Assembly: GCF_900142275.1 (NCBI RefSeq)
Contig: NZ_FRAI01000005.1
Location: 310,001-374,000 of the forward strand
Reading direction: 5' to 3'
DNA length: 64,000 bases
From: Anaerobranca californiensis DSM 14826
GTDB lineage: Bacteria > Bacillota > Proteinivoracia > Proteinivoracales > Proteinivoracaceae
Shown: piece by piece, positions 52,006 to 60,892 of the stretch
Position numbering within the stretch: position 1 is the stretch's first letter
How the letters are laid out: each line of letters begins with the position of its first letter
Notes under the pieces: model-generated
Databases searched by the model: none
What the model was told of the DNA's origin: nothing
The model's input: only the letters and a program-made list of their open reading frames with translations
Position numbers and translations under genes: made by a program

Positions 52006-52944
52006 TTAAATATTTCTACTAAGTTCTTTTTTTCCCATAAAGGCCACCCCTACGGCGTTATCAGGGGAAAGTTGAGGATGGGCAAAATACACCTCTCCCC
52101 GAACCTTTTCCTTTATGTACTTTCTAATATAGGAATTTGATGCCACCCCTCCTATCAATAGTACTTTCTTTAACCCAGTGTTATCCATACCAAAACCCAA
52201 TATCTTTTCTACTGTTTTTCCGATACATTTAAATACTGCTAAAGCAACATCTTCCCTTTTTTCTCCCCTTTGTACTAACTTTTGAGCTAAAGTTAAAGGC
52301 CCAGAAAAACTTGGCACCCCATCTTTAACAGAAGATGGGATTGTCAAAACTTTTTCAGCTTTTTGAGCTAAATTGTCCAGTTCTTTACCAGCAGGAAAGG
52401 TTAATCCCAATAAAACTCCTATTCGATCGACAAATTGACCACAGTGGAGATCTGAAGAAGAAGTTAATAACTCAATATTTAACCGATAACTACCCCCTTC
52501 TTTGACTAGAAGTAAATCAGTAGTTCCCCCAGAAAGATGTAAAGCTAAAAAAGGTGGTTGTAAATTAAGTGGCACCATACCAGCGTAAATATGTCCTTCT
52601 TGGTGGGAACACTCTATTAAAGGGACATTTAAAACATCCCTTAGGACTTGAGCATAATTACTCCCTGCTTTAAAAACTGGCATATAGGAATTTTCTATAT
52701 TTCTAGGTTTTGTAGAAACAGCTATACCTGAAATTTGTTTTATATCAATCTCCCCTTTTAAACTTGAAAACATAAGGGGAAAGTTGTTATTATGCTGAAA
52801 AAAGGCTTCCGATTGACGTAAGCCCCTTTTCCCACTTTCCACTGTTAACATTTTTCTCCTGTCATAAATGATTTCATCTTTTTCATTTACTATCGCTAAA
52901 GAAGTTGTATAATTACTAGTATCTATCCCTAAATACAATTTCAT
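52006..52944 (-). CDS. TsaD/Kae1-like protein, paralog of unknown function
   Basis: An ASKHA-fold protein of 312 residues like TsaD, which makes the t6A base in tRNA. It begins MKLYLGIDTSNYTTSLAIV and has the metal-site HxxxH at H114 and H118 (CSHQEGHIYAG), and GGVASNSYIRKYI near 264. It is shorter than and divergent from TsaD (about 335). Clostridia commonly keep such a second copy here beside nusB as well as a true TsaD. The function is not known to me. Confidence 0.8.
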   Translation of the reverse strand: MKLYLGIDTSNYTTSLAIVNEKDEIIYDRRKMLTVESGKRGLRQSEAFFQHNNNFPLMFSSLKGEIDIKQISGIAVSTKPRNIENSYMPVFKAGSNYAQVLRDVLNVPLIECSHQEGHIYAGMVPLNLQPPFLALHLSGGTTDLLLVKEGGSYRLNIELLTSSSDLHCGQFVDRIGVLLGLTFPAGKELDNLAQKAEKVLTIPSSVKDGVPSFSGPLTLAQKLVQRGEKREDVALAVFKCIGKTVEKILGFGMDNTGLKKVLLIGGVASNSYIRKYIKEKVRGEVYFAHPQLSPDNAVGVAFMGKKELSRNI

Positions 52945-52945
52945 T

Positions 52946-53350
52946 TTACTCTCCCATTTCTTTCTCTTTTCTAATTTGGTCTAACAAACCATTGATAAAT
53001 TTAGGTGAATCCTCATTACTATAATTTTTCGCCAATTCTACCCCTTCATTTATAGCGACGATATCGGGAATATCTTCTTTAAATAAAATTTCATAGGTAG
53101 CAAGCCTTAAAATTGCTTTATCAACCTTAGATAAACGTTCTAACTTCCAATTTTTGCTGTATTTCTTAATCTTTTCATCGATAATTTGTAAATTACCCTC
53201 TACACCTAATAGTACATCTTGAAAATATTCTATATCTTTGATAGGCCGCTCAGATAATAAATTATCAATTATTGTCCTAGCCTTTTCTTTAAGAATATCC
53301 ATTTGATAAATTCCTTGAAATGCCAATTCCCTAGCTTCTTTTCTTGACAC
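52946..53350 (-). CDS. nusB: Transcription antitermination factor NusB
   Basis: A helical RNA-binding protein of 134 residues needed for rRNA transcription antitermination. SRKEAREL AFQGIYQMDIL at the start and ILRLATYEILFKEDIPDIVAINEGVELAKNYS (given by its ends ILRLATYE and ELAKNYS, about 85-116) are typical. It begins after the terminator following the DUF2273 gene and runs into the Kae1-like gene with only 1 base between. Confidence 0.93.
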   Translation of the reverse strand: MSRKEARELAFQGIYQMDILKEKARTIIDNLLSERPIKDIEYFQDVLLGVEGNLQIIDEKIKKYSKNWKLERLSKVDKAILRLATYEILFKEDIPDIVAINEGVELAKNYSNEDSPKFINGLLDQIRKEKEMGE

Positions 53351-53379
53351 AACTGTTTCCTCCTCTAATCAATTTGCAA

Positions 53380-53412
53380 AAAAAAAGCCTAGAAAGACTT
53401 TAAAAATCTCTA
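53380..53412 (-). terminator. Terminator overlapping the end of the DUF2273 gene
   Basis: CCTAGA and TCTAGG form the base of an imperfect stem ending in nine T on the minus strand. It may reduce transcription into nusB. Confidence 0.6.
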
Positions 53413-53624
53413 GGTCCTAATAACTTCTTAACGGTTTGGATAAAGTCTTTATCATCATCTATTCTTTTACCAATAAAATATCCAATACCCACAGAAATTA
53501 TTATAAATGTTGCCCGTAAAAAGCCAAAACTTATGTAAAAAATACTGATAAGCAAACCAATTATAGCCCCTACTACCTTACCCCTATTTTTATCTATTAT
53601 TCTCTTTATGTCAGGCCACATCAT
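53400..53624 (-). CDS. DUF2273 small membrane protein
   Basis: A 74-residue protein with two spans (about 15-35 and 35-50). DUF2273 genes normally accompany asp23 and amaP, as here, and are thought to help anchor the Asp23 layer under the membrane. The sequence KVVGAIIGLLISIFYISFGF is typical. Confidence 0.85.
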   Translation of the reverse strand: MMWPDIKRIIDKNRGKVVGAIIGLLISIFYISFGFLRATFIIISVGIGYFIGKRIDDDKDFIQTVKKLLGPRDF

Positions 53625-53642
53625 ATCATCTCCCTTTTAGCG

Positions 53643-54176
53643 TTAGCTAACTTTGGTTTTAAAGTCTGTGGCTACGTTTTCAATTAATACTTTTACTTCT
53701 GAGACATTTACCCCTGAAATTTTATATACATGGTCTTGGATAATACCTTGCATTTGTTCACTTAACTCTGGTATGTTTCTATCTCCGTAAAGAACTACTT
53801 TTACATAGATAAAAAGCCCATTTTCCCTTAAAATTACTTTAGTTTTAAGGTCTTTGATACCTTTAACTGTTTTCACTGCCTGATGTACTAAACTATCAAT
53901 ACTTTCTAAAGAAATTCGAACTTCCCCAAGCTCTGAAGGAACTAATATAGATGTTGGCTGTCCTTTCCCTTGTAAATTTAAACAAATATACAAAAATCCC
54001 AATAATACTACAGTAAGGAATAGGAAAATATACTCTATAGACCCTTCCATGCTAGCAATAAAGTTCAACATCTGACTAGGAAACTTACCAAAACCAGAGG
54101 CGATAACTAAAAAGATACCACCGAGTATTACCACAAGTAAACCAAGTAACGAACCTAGTAATTTCTTAAAAAGCAT
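53643..54176 (-). CDS. amaP: Alkaline shock response membrane anchor protein AmaP
   Basis: In Staphylococcus AmaP holds Asp23 at the membrane. The 177 residues have two N-terminal spans (about 5-27 and 50-68) and an Asp23-like cytosolic domain (about 85-170, SLVHQAVKTVKGIKDLKTKV). The ATG lies 51 bases past the asp23 stop, after a small hairpin. Confidence 0.86.
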   Translation of the reverse strand: MLFKKLLGSLLGLLVVILGGIFLVIASGFGKFPSQMLNFIASMEGSIEYIFLFLTVVLLGFLYICLNLQGKGQPTSILVPSELGEVRISLESIDSLVHQAVKTVKGIKDLKTKVILRENGLFIYVKVVLYGDRNIPELSEQMQGIIQDHVYKISGVNVSEVKVLIENVATDFKTKVS

Positions 54177-54202
54177 GTCCCAGACACTCCTTTCATAAAA
54201 TC

Positions 54203-54225
54203 CCCTGAAATCCAGGGGATTATTT
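54203..54225 (-). terminator. Small hairpin between asp23-like and amaP genes
   Basis: ATCCCCTG and CAGGGGAT pair around GATT and are followed by TTTT on the minus strand. The short T run suggests partial termination, giving more asp23 than amaP transcript. Confidence 0.5.
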
Positions 54226-54227
54226 TT

Positions 54228-54623
54228 TTACTTCAACTTAATTTCATCTTTTTCTTTATCACCGGTTCCTTGAAGTTTTATCCCTTGTACAAAGACATTA
54301 ACTTCTAGCACTGTAAGGCCAGTCATTGTCTCCACATTTTGCTTAACCGCTTCTTGTATAGCCCTTGTTACATCAGGAATTCTCACACCATAATCTAAAA
54401 CGACGAATAAATCAATGGTAGCTTCTGATTCCCCTACATTAACCTTTACTCCTTTAGAAAGGTTTTTCTTTCCTAACATTTCTGCTATTCCATGGGTGAT
54501 ACCGCCACTCATTCCTGCAACCCCTTCTATTTCAGTAGCAGCAATCCCAGCTATTATAGATACTACCTCATCGGCAATTCGAACAACACCATTTCCTTGA
54601 TTCATTATAAATGTATTTTCCAT
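54228..54623 (-). CDS. Asp23/Gls24 family envelope stress protein
   Basis: A 131-residue cytosolic protein: VRIADEVVSIIAGIAATEIEG near the start and VRIPDVTRAIQEAVKQNVE (about 81-99) are typical of Asp23/YloU. These proteins form a layer at the membrane with AmaP and respond to cell-wall or alkaline stress. A good SigA promoter lies 53-81 bases upstream. Confidence 0.93.
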   Translation of the reverse strand: MENTFIMNQGNGVVRIADEVVSIIAGIAATEIEGVAGMSGGITHGIAEMLGKKNLSKGVKVNVGESEATIDLFVVLDYGVRIPDVTRAIQEAVKQNVETMTGLTVLEVNVFVQGIKLQGTGDKEKDEIKLK

Positions 54624-54675
54624 AAAGCACCTCCAAATATGTAAAAATGATAAATAATTCCTTTCATTATAGTAT

Positions 54676-54704
54676 ATTATACCAAATTATTAACTAATTA
54701 CAAA
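54676..54704 (-). promoter_or_regulatory. SigA promoter of the asp23 operon
   Basis: TTTGTA, 17 bases, TATAAT on the minus strand, with TG one base before the -10 element. It lies in the gap between spoIIIAH and the asp23-like gene. Confidence 0.65.
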
Positions 54705-54708
54705 TAAA

Positions 54709-55263
54709 TTAATTCCCTTTTTCAGTAATAAATACTTGATATCTTTCTACCCCAATAATTTTAGAAACTATTTCCGCAATCCTCGCCTTTTCTTCTCTAG
54801 TTAAAGCTTGTGCATTGACCACAATATTAGCATTGCCATTTTGATAAAATAATATTGCATATTTATACCCCATAGCCACTAAAGAATTTTCCACCGCCAA
54901 TTCCTGTTCCATTATTTTTTGAATTTGCATCAGTTTTTGCTCTGCTTCCCTTTTAGATTCAGGGGTAGAATTGGGATTATTGATTAACCCTTGTAAAATA
55001 TCAATTTCCCTGCTTCTAATCCTTTCCCTTTCTAGGCGATACTCCACAAAAAACTCTTCTCCCCGTTCTAAATTCCAATTGTCATCGGTATCTGGATCTT
55101 GTAAAAATACCTCTTCATCTTCTGTATTGATTTCCTCTTTAACGATACTAAACCCTCCAAAACTCCTGAGCACTATCATACCGATAACTAATAATAGCAA
55201 TAATGAGCCTATAATAAAATGAGGTCTATATTCCTTCACTATAATAGTTATAAATTTTACCAC
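54709..55263 (-). CDS. spoIIIAH: Stage III sporulation protein AH
   Basis: The mother-cell membrane protein that pairs with SpoIIQ across the intermembrane space. One N-terminal span (about 17-35), then an extracytoplasmic coiled coil and a YscJ/FliF-like ring domain (about 105-184, AVENSLVAMGYKYAILFYQ). Last of the eight-gene spoIIIA operon. Confidence 0.94.
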   Translation of the reverse strand: MVKFITIIVKEYRPHFIIGSLLLLLVIGMIVLRSFGGFSIVKEEINTEDEEVFLQDPDTDDNWNLERGEEFFVEYRLERERIRSREIDILQGLINNPNSTPESKREAEQKLMQIQKIMEQELAVENSLVAMGYKYAILFYQNGNANIVVNAQALTREEKARIAEIVSKIIGVERYQVFITEKGN

Positions 55264-55279
55264 CTTCTTCCCTCCTCCC

Positions 55280-55834
55280 CTATTTTCCTTTTACTACAAA
55301 AATTTTATAGGCAGGTACATCTAATACACTTTGAATAGCCTTAGTAATTTCTAATTTTACTTTAGGATTATCTCCATTTTCACTAACCACCATTACCCCT
55401 CTAATTTTAGGCATTATTTCTTTTATCACAACAGGTTCTTCATTACCTGCCCGCCGTATAATAACTAGCTGCCCTGTCTTATTATATTCAACGGTATTTC
55501 TTTTCCCCCCTTGACTATCTTCTTCCCTATTTTCCCTTTTATTTTCGGTATAATTTTCACTGTAAACCATTTCAGAACTGTTTTCTAAAGTAACCATTAC
55601 ACTCACTTTTCCTACGCCATCCATTTTACTTAAAATATTTTCTAATTCTTTTTTAATTTGCAGTTCAAAGGTTTCTAAATTATCAATTTTAGGATTAGAT
55701 GGAGTTATTGGTGGTGTATCCTTCTTTAAGGGAAAATTAAATAGGATAAGTGCTATACCGAGGAATGCTAATATTAAAATCGAAAGATTTTTGTTCCCTT
55801 TAAACTCAGTAAAGACTTTTTTAATATTTTCCAC
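55280..55834 (-). CDS. spoIIIAG: Stage III sporulation protein AG
   Basis: Forms the large ring of the mother cell-forespore channel in Bacillus. The 184 residues have one span (about 18-35) and a ring-building domain with VGKVSVMVTLENSSEMVYS (about 73-91) and GVMVVSENGDNPKVKLEI (about 145-162). Between spoIIIAF and spoIIIAH. Confidence 0.94.
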   Translation of the reverse strand: MENIKKVFTEFKGNKNLSILILAFLGIALILFNFPLKKDTPPITPSNPKIDNLETFELQIKKELENILSKMDGVGKVSVMVTLENSSEMVYSENYTENKRENREEDSQGGKRNTVEYNKTGQLVIIRRAGNEEPVVIKEIMPKIRGVMVVSENGDNPKVKLEITKAIQSVLDVPAYKIFVVKGK

Positions 55835-55837
55835 CTG

Positions 55838-56434
55838 TCATCTTCCCTCCTTCTCTATAAAAACTAGGATTTTTGACCCTGATATACCGAAATAATTTTT
55901 AACAACATCTTTAATATCAGTACCTTCAAGGTATTCTATGTAATCATCACTATCTTTATTACCAATGAGCACAGGCTTTATCTGGATAACTCCCACATTT
56001 TTTTTAGTCAGATAGATTCTAATTTCTTCTATTTTCCCAAACTCTTTGCTGTGGAAATCTTTAACCACCAAAACTTCTACCTTCTTCTCATAATCCGCTG
56101 TATAAGGATTTACTAGTTCTATAACTTTATTTTGTAGATTTTCTATATATTGATTTAATGTTAACTGGTTATATACTTCCGATGTCCTTTCATCATCTTT
56201 AAAATTAACTGTTTCTGTAAAATTGAATCCAGAAAAATCAAAGGAAGCCCTTCCTATACTACTAAGAAAGACGACCACAGGATTAAGTAATGTGGCAATT
56301 ATCATTAACCCAAAAATTATTTTTGCGGTAGTTCTAAGCTGCCCATCTGGTAAAAACATTTCTAAAAAAGTCATTACTATAACTAAAATTACTAAATTTC
56401 TTACTAAAGAATTTAACATATCCATCCTTCTCAC
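55838..56434 (-). CDS. spoIIIAF: Stage III sporulation protein AF
   Basis: A 198-residue protein with two spans (about 10-25 and 33-55) and a soluble ring-building domain behind. LVIVMTFLEMFLPDGQLR is a family mark. The start touches the spoIIIAE stop, showing tight coupling. Confidence 0.93.
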   Translation of the reverse strand: MRRMDMLNSLVRNLVILVIVMTFLEMFLPDGQLRTTAKIIFGLMIIATLLNPVVVFLSSIGRASFDFSGFNFTETVNFKDDERTSEVYNQLTLNQYIENLQNKVIELVNPYTADYEKKVEVLVVKDFHSKEFGKIEEIRIYLTKKNVGVIQIKPVLIGNKDSDDYIEYLEGTDIKDVVKNYFGISGSKILVFIEKEGR

Positions 56435-57571
56435 CTACCTAACCATTTGGGTAATATTCCCAGCTCCCATAATTATTGCTATCGTCATAAAATACATTAT
56501 TGATGAAGCCATTACTGCTATAAATAACATGATCAAGGAATTACCTAATGTCTCGATGGTTTTTACAATATTAGTATCACCCAATGGTTGTAAAAGGGCT
56601 GCTGTCAAACGATATATAAAGACAATAGCTAAAATCTTTATTAAAGGAAAAATAGTGTAAAGAATAATTAGTATCATACCATAAATAGAAATAGCTTGTT
56701 TTAACACCATAGAAGCCCCTGCCACCGTTTCAAAGGCATCGGCGAACAATCCCCCCACTACAGGAATGAACACTTTAGCTGCAAATTTACCAGTCTTCAT
56801 ACCTATACCATCTACTACAGCAGACCCCACCCCTTGGATTCCGGTAATTCCAACAAAAGTAATTAGAGTGAAACCTAATATATACATACTGATATCCCGA
56901 AGAAAACCCGCTAATTTATTTAATTTAAAAGAACTAAAGCAATCCACTAAATTAAGGATAGTTGAAAGAAAAATTAGTGGAAAAACTACCCCTTTAACTA
57001 TAACTGCCCCTAAATTTACACACAAGATCACTAAAGGTTTAAAAAGGGCAACACTGGAAACTGAGCCCATTCCCGCCATCAATGTCAATAAAAGGGGGAT
57101 CACTCCTTTTACTGTAGTAATCATATCATCTATTACCCCATTACCTAATTGTAAAGCCATATAGAAAGTTTTTATAGCTATAGTAAATAACACTAAAAAT
57201 ATTACCCCTTGAGCCAATTTGGCAACGGTATTTGCATAAAAATTACTCTTTAGATTTTCCAATAAAACCCCTAGTATAGCCAGTATAATTAGCTGTCCCA
57301 TTAACTTGGTATTTGCAACTACTTCTTTAAACATAAAGGCAAGTATATTTCCCAAAAACTCCTTTAAACTGAAACCAGATGAGCCTTCACCCCAAAAATC
57401 CCGCAAATTTAAAGTTGGTATGTATTTCCCAAATTCCTGTTCTAGTTGAAAATAGAAATTTTCTATTTCTGTTAAATCTATGTATTGTTCCATTGCCCCT
57501 TCAGCTAGAGCTATTTGGTTGGAAAACAATATTAGTCCAATCATTACCAATATTATTTTGTATTTTTTCAT
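56435..57571 (-). CDS. spoIIIAE: Stage III sporulation protein AE
   Basis: A polytopic membrane protein of 378 residues with an N-terminal signal segment (about 5-22) and seven or more spans. Family stretches FLGNILAFMFKEVVANTKLMGQL and PVVGGLFADAFETVAGASMVLKQ (given by their ends) are present. It may be the channel or export gate of the SpoIIIA complex. Confidence 0.95.
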   Translation of the reverse strand: MKKYKIILVMIGLILFSNQIALAEGAMEQYIDLTEIENFYFQLEQEFGKYIPTLNLRDFWGEGSSGFSLKEFLGNILAFMFKEVVANTKLMGQLIILAILGVLLENLKSNFYANTVAKLAQGVIFLVLFTIAIKTFYMALQLGNGVIDDMITTVKGVIPLLLTLMAGMGSVSSVALFKPLVILCVNLGAVIVKGVVFPLIFLSTILNLVDCFSSFKLNKLAGFLRDISMYILGFTLITFVGITGIQGVGSAVVDGIGMKTGKFAAKVFIPVVGGLFADAFETVAGASMVLKQAISIYGMILIILYTIFPLIKILAIVFIYRLTAALLQPLGDTNIVKTIETLGNSLIMLFIAVMASSIMYFMTIAIIMGAGNITQMVR

Positions 57572-57595
57572 AACTTTTCCTCCAGCTATTCAGAT

Positions 57596-57991
57596 TTAAG
57601 GCAAAATGGTAATCAAAGTTTTCAGGATAGTGGAGATGATAGGGATTGCTAAAATTAACATCAGTGTTTTGCCAGCTAAGATCACTTTATTTGCCAAAGT
57701 ATTTTCATTGGCATCTTGACAAATTTGAGCTCCAAACTCCGTTATATATGCAATTCCAATAATTCGCAAGATAGTTCCCAAAAAAACTATATTTAACTCC
57801 GCTTGCAAAGCCAAGTCTTCAAAAATTTTCATAATATAATAGATGGAACTGGCTAAGGCTAAAAAAATCACTGCCGCTGCTACTACCCTTATTTGCATGG
57901 CAATTTCCGGTTTTTGCTGTTTAACTATTACTACGAGTACCGTTGTAATAATAGCAAAAGCCACAAAGCTCATAATATTCATATGGCCCAA
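57596..57991 (-). CDS. spoIIIAD: Stage III sporulation protein AD
   Basis: A 131-residue membrane protein with four hydrophobic segments; FGAQICQDANENTLANKV (about 87-104) is the family mark. It starts 3 bases after spoIIIAC. Confidence 0.94.
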   Translation of the reverse strand: MGHMNIMSFVAFAIITTVLVVIVKQQKPEIAMQIRVVAAAVIFLALASSIYYIMKIFEDLALQAELNIVFLGTILRIIGIAYITEFGAQICQDANENTLANKVILAGKTLMLILAIPIISTILKTLITILP

Positions 57992-57994
57992 CCC

Positions 57995-58195
57995 CTACAT
58001 ATTGAATATTGTCCTTATAGTTGTAAAAAGTTCAGCAATAAGCTGAATGACTAAAAATAGGACTAAGACAACTCCCACTAATGTCAACATCTGACTATGT
58101 TCTTTCTTTTGAGCTTGTTCTAAAACAATACTAAAAATAGCTATTAAGATCCCTAAACCAGCTATCTGGAAAATTAAATTTATATTCAATCCCAT
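57995..58195 (-). CDS. spoIIIAC: Stage III sporulation protein AC
   Basis: A 66-residue protein with two spans (about 6-23 and 36-58), related in sequence to SpoIIIAD. LNINLIFQIAGLGILIAI is typical. Confidence 0.94.
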   Translation of the reverse strand: MGLNINLIFQIAGLGILIAIFSIVLEQAQKKEHSQMLTLVGVVLVLFLVIQLIAELFTTIRTIFNM

Positions 58196-58217
58196 TTTTT
58201 CCCCCTCCTAATTCCAA

Positions 58218-58733
58218 TCATATTAAAACTAAAATTAAAGCTAATCCAGAAAAAAAACCAAGGTATTTCCACATTTTTTCATTTTTAGCACATAAGTCTC
58301 TACTTTCCTTTTCCGCCATTTGTAATTGCTTAATAGTTAAATCTAAATGTTTTTTCTGTTCTACAACACTACTCCTCCCTAAAGTAAAGCCTAAATTCTC
58401 GATTATAGCCATATCCTCCTTGGTCAAGGAGAAATCTATTTCCCTAAGACAATTGGTCCAGTAGGTCTCCATTCCTTCCCCTTCTCCACCTTTTAGCTTT
58501 AATGCTACATTTTCAAAAAACTTTGCTACAGGTTCCTTTGTCATTCTGCCTACTTTCCCTAAAGCCAATGGTAATGGAGTTAACCCATAGGTCATTTCAG
58601 ATTGAAGGATAGCAAAGGCATCTTGAAAATATCTCAGTTGAATGGTTCTATTTTGATACCCTTGAGCTTTCATAAATCCGTAGCTAGTTGTAGCATACAG
58701 GATTAATGCCGAACCTAATATTTTAAACCACAT
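58218..58733 (-). CDS. spoIIIAB: Stage III sporulation protein AB
   Basis: A 171-residue protein with a span at each end and a helical cytosolic part, resembling type II/IV secretion GspF-like proteins. QDAFAILQSEMTYGLTPLPLAL (given whole as family region about 37-58) and FTLGRSSVVEQKKHLDL are seen. Its start overlaps spoIIIAA by 11 bases. Confidence 0.94.
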   Translation of the reverse strand: MWFKILGSALILYATTSYGFMKAQGYQNRTIQLRYFQDAFAILQSEMTYGLTPLPLALGKVGRMTKEPVAKFFENVALKLKGGEGEGMETYWTNCLREIDFSLTKEDMAIIENLGFTLGRSSVVEQKKHLDLTIKQLQMAEKESRDLCAKNEKMWKYLGFFSGLALILVLI

Positions 58734-59652
58734 AATATTTCCCCTCCCAAATACTCCTGCCGGTTTCTAGATCTATAATATCTTCAATAGTTCCCATTCC
58801 CCCCTTGTTAGACAGGATTATCAACCTTTTAAATAAATTTAAGCTTAATATCTCCCGGAAATTCCCTTTATTTTTCAGATCAAATAGGTCTTTACCATGA
58901 ACAGTAGTTAAAACATTAACCCCTGCTGTTATGGCGTATTCCAAAGCATCTATATCTTCCTTTTTCCCTAACTCATCAGTTGCTAAAATATGGGGTGACA
59001 TTGACCTTATTAACATAATCATCCCCTCTTTTTTAGGACAGGAATCTATGACATCTACCCTCTTTCCAATATCTAGTTGGGGAATACCCCTAAAACATCC
59101 GGCTATTTCAGAGCGTTCATCGACAACCCCTACTTTAAAAGAAAATTTATCACTACTTGATAAAATCCTCACCAGATCCCTTAACAATGTGGTTTTCCCA
59201 CAATTAGGAGGGGATAAAATTATAGTACTTAAAAAAATATTGTCTTTAATTATATAAGGTAAAACTTTATCACCGATTCCCTTTTTTTGTCTGGCAATCC
59301 TTATGTTTAAGCTATTTATATCTACCAATGTTTTAACTTTTTCCTTTTCCACAACAGCTTTTCCACAGATTCCAACCCTGTGTCCACCTGGAATGGTTAT
59401 ATAGCCCTTTTGTAGTTCCTCCTCCACGGAATAATAGGAGTAATTAGTTAATAAATAAAATATTTTTTCTATTATCCCTTTATCAACTAAGAAATTAGTT
59501 GCCCCTTCCCTCCCTTGAGCAAAAAAGGACAAGGGCTTATTGACCCTCACCCTAATTTCTTCACAATTAGGGTACTTTTTAAAAATCCATATAATATCTT
59601 CTTTAATTTCCGGGGGAAAATAAGGCAAAATTTGTTCGATGATTTTTTCCAT
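58723..59652 (-). CDS. spoIIIAA: Stage III sporulation protein AA, ATPase
   Basis: The cytosolic secretion-type ATPase of the mother-cell complex. Walker A SPPNCGKTTLLRDL (about 147-160), VVDERSEIAG and Walker B HILATDELGKKED (about 220-232) are clear; GYITIPGGHRVGICG (about 84-98) is a family mark. GGAGGG lies 7 bases before the ATG. A SigE promoter is expected; CATAATAA near 59696 is only a weak match. Confidence 0.95.
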   Translation of the reverse strand: MEKIIEQILPYFPPEIKEDIIWIFKKYPNCEEIRVRVNKPLSFFAQGREGATNFLVDKGIIEKIFYLLTNYSYYSVEEELQKGYITIPGGHRVGICGKAVVEKEKVKTLVDINSLNIRIARQKKGIGDKVLPYIIKDNIFLSTIILSPPNCGKTTLLRDLVRILSSSDKFSFKVGVVDERSEIAGCFRGIPQLDIGKRVDVIDSCPKKEGMIMLIRSMSPHILATDELGKKEDIDALEYAITAGVNVLTTVHGKDLFDLKNKGNFREILSLNLFKRLIILSNKGGMGTIEDIIDLETGRSIWEGKYYVV

Positions 59653-59710
59653 TTTTAGTCCCTCCTTAAGCTATAAATATTTATAAAGGGGAATTATTAT
59701 GCCAAATTTT

Positions 59711-59742
59711 AAAAAAATACAAGCTCAAGTTTAAGGAGCTTG
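59711..59742 (-). terminator. Second of two tandem terminators before spoIIIAA
   Basis: CAAGCTC and GAGCTTG pair around a 9-base loop and are followed by TATTTTTTT on the minus strand. It shields spoIIIA from upstream transcription. Confidence 0.75.
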
Positions 59743-59752
59743 CCAATAAAAT

Positions 59753-59792
59753 GCAAAAAAAATATAGCCAGTACCATATAAGGTACTGGCTA
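59753..59792 (-). terminator. First of two tandem terminators before spoIIIAA
   Basis: A perfect 11-bp stem, TAGCCAGTACC with GGTACTGGCTA, followed on the minus strand by TATTTTTTTT, 5 bases past the acidic protein's stop. Confidence 0.92.
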
Positions 59793-59796
59793 ATTT

Positions 59797-60264
59797 TTAT
59801 AGTTCATCATCGTCGTCATTTTCAGTGCTTTCAAAAAGGACTTTTCCACAGTTTGGACATAAAATTTCTAGTTCTTCATCAGCTAAATCTTCTTCTTCTA
59901 CATAGGCGACTTCTCCACAATGGGGACATTCTACTTCTACTTCATCATCATCTAATTCTTCTACATCAACATCGTCAAGATCATCTAAATCATCGTCTGA
60001 ACAGTGATCATCACAATCACATTGACATTCTGCCACTTCACTTTCTAAAAAATCCTTTTCTAGCTCAGCTAAATCTTCATCAATTGCTTCAACATAATCC
60101 TCTAGCTCAGCTTGGCCTAAATCGATATCTTCAATAATATCTGCCATATCTTCTAGTACCTCTAAAACATGTCTCAAAATTTTACCTTCTGCACTTTTGT
60201 CATCGAGATCTAAACCATCAGCTAACCCTTGAATATAAGCTATTTTTTCTTTTAATTCTGCCAT
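59797..60264 (-). CDS. Acidic zinc-ribbon protein (CD1247 N-terminal-domain type)
   Basis: A 155-residue, strongly acidic protein. Residues 1-65 form a helical domain (AELKEKIAYIQGLADGLDLD) typical of CD1247-like clostridial proteins; then an Asp/Glu-rich linker (about 66-110) with CQCDCDDHC, and a C-terminal zinc ribbon CPHCGEV...CPNCGKV (about 113-141). Some members carry a DksA-like or AraC-like name, but no role is known. It follows efp and ends the aroQ-pepQ-efp unit. Confidence 0.8.
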   Translation of the reverse strand: MAELKEKIAYIQGLADGLDLDDKSAEGKILRHVLEVLEDMADIIEDIDLGQAELEDYVEAIDEDLAELEKDFLESEVAECQCDCDDHCSDDDLDDLDDVDVEELDDDEVEVECPHCGEVAYVEEEDLADEELEILCPNCGKVLFESTENDDDDEL

Positions 60265-60316
60265 TTTTATTACCTCCTTTTCTAACTAATATTTAAGATA
60301 CCCTAAGTTAAAATAA

Positions 60317-60874
60317 TTATGCCCTTTCAATATATGTTTTAGTTCTGGTATCTACTTTTAATTTATCTCCTACATTGATAAAGAAAGGAACTTGAATAAC
60401 AAGACCTGTCTGCAATGTAGCAGGTTTTGAACCACCGGAAGCAGTATCACCTTTAATTCCCGGTTCAGTTTCCACAACTTCTAAAACAACAGAGTTTGGA
60501 AGCTCTATTCCAATTGGTTTATCTTTATAATACAAGACAACTATTTCCATATCTTCAATTAAAAATTTGACATTTTCATCTAATTGTTGTTTAGTCAAGG
60601 TTATTTGTTCATAGTTTTCAGTATCCATAAAAATATAATCATCACCGGAAGAATAGAGATACTGCATTGTTCTCCTATCAATATGAGCCTTTTCAATTTT
60701 TTCCTTTGGGTTAAAGGTTTTTTCAATTACCGCTCCTGTTTCGACATTTTTAAGTTTTGCCCTAACAAAAGCAGCTCCTTTACCTGGTTTAACATGCTGA
60801 AAGTCTACAATTTGTAGTACAGCCCCTTCAAATTCAATTGTCAATCCTGTTTTAAAATCATTTGGTGAAATCAT
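60317..60874 (-). CDS. efp: Elongation factor P
   Basis: Relieves ribosome stalling at polyproline. The 185 residues have the KOW-like domain I with the tip loop KPGKGAAF, where K32 is the usual modified lysine, and OB domains with [18 protein letters not shown] (about 120-137). Follows pepQ by 18 bases, a very common order. Confidence 0.97.
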   Translation of the reverse strand: MISPNDFKTGLTIEFEGAVLQIVDFQHVKPGKGAAFVRAKLKNVETGAVIEKTFNPKEKIEKAHIDRRTMQYLYSSGDDYIFMDTENYEQITLTKQQLDENVKFLIEDMEIVVLYYKDKPIGIELPNSVVLEVVETEPGIKGDTASGGSKPATLQTGLVIQVPFFINVGDKLKVDTRTKTYIERA

Positions 60875-60892
60875 GTCTTTTTCCTCCTTACA

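Noticed and set aside
59751-60137. A 128-codon plus-strand frame rich in His and Leu
   Set aside because: It is the exact antisense of the acidic Asp/Glu-rich protein gene; the composition follows from that gene, and there is no ribosome site.
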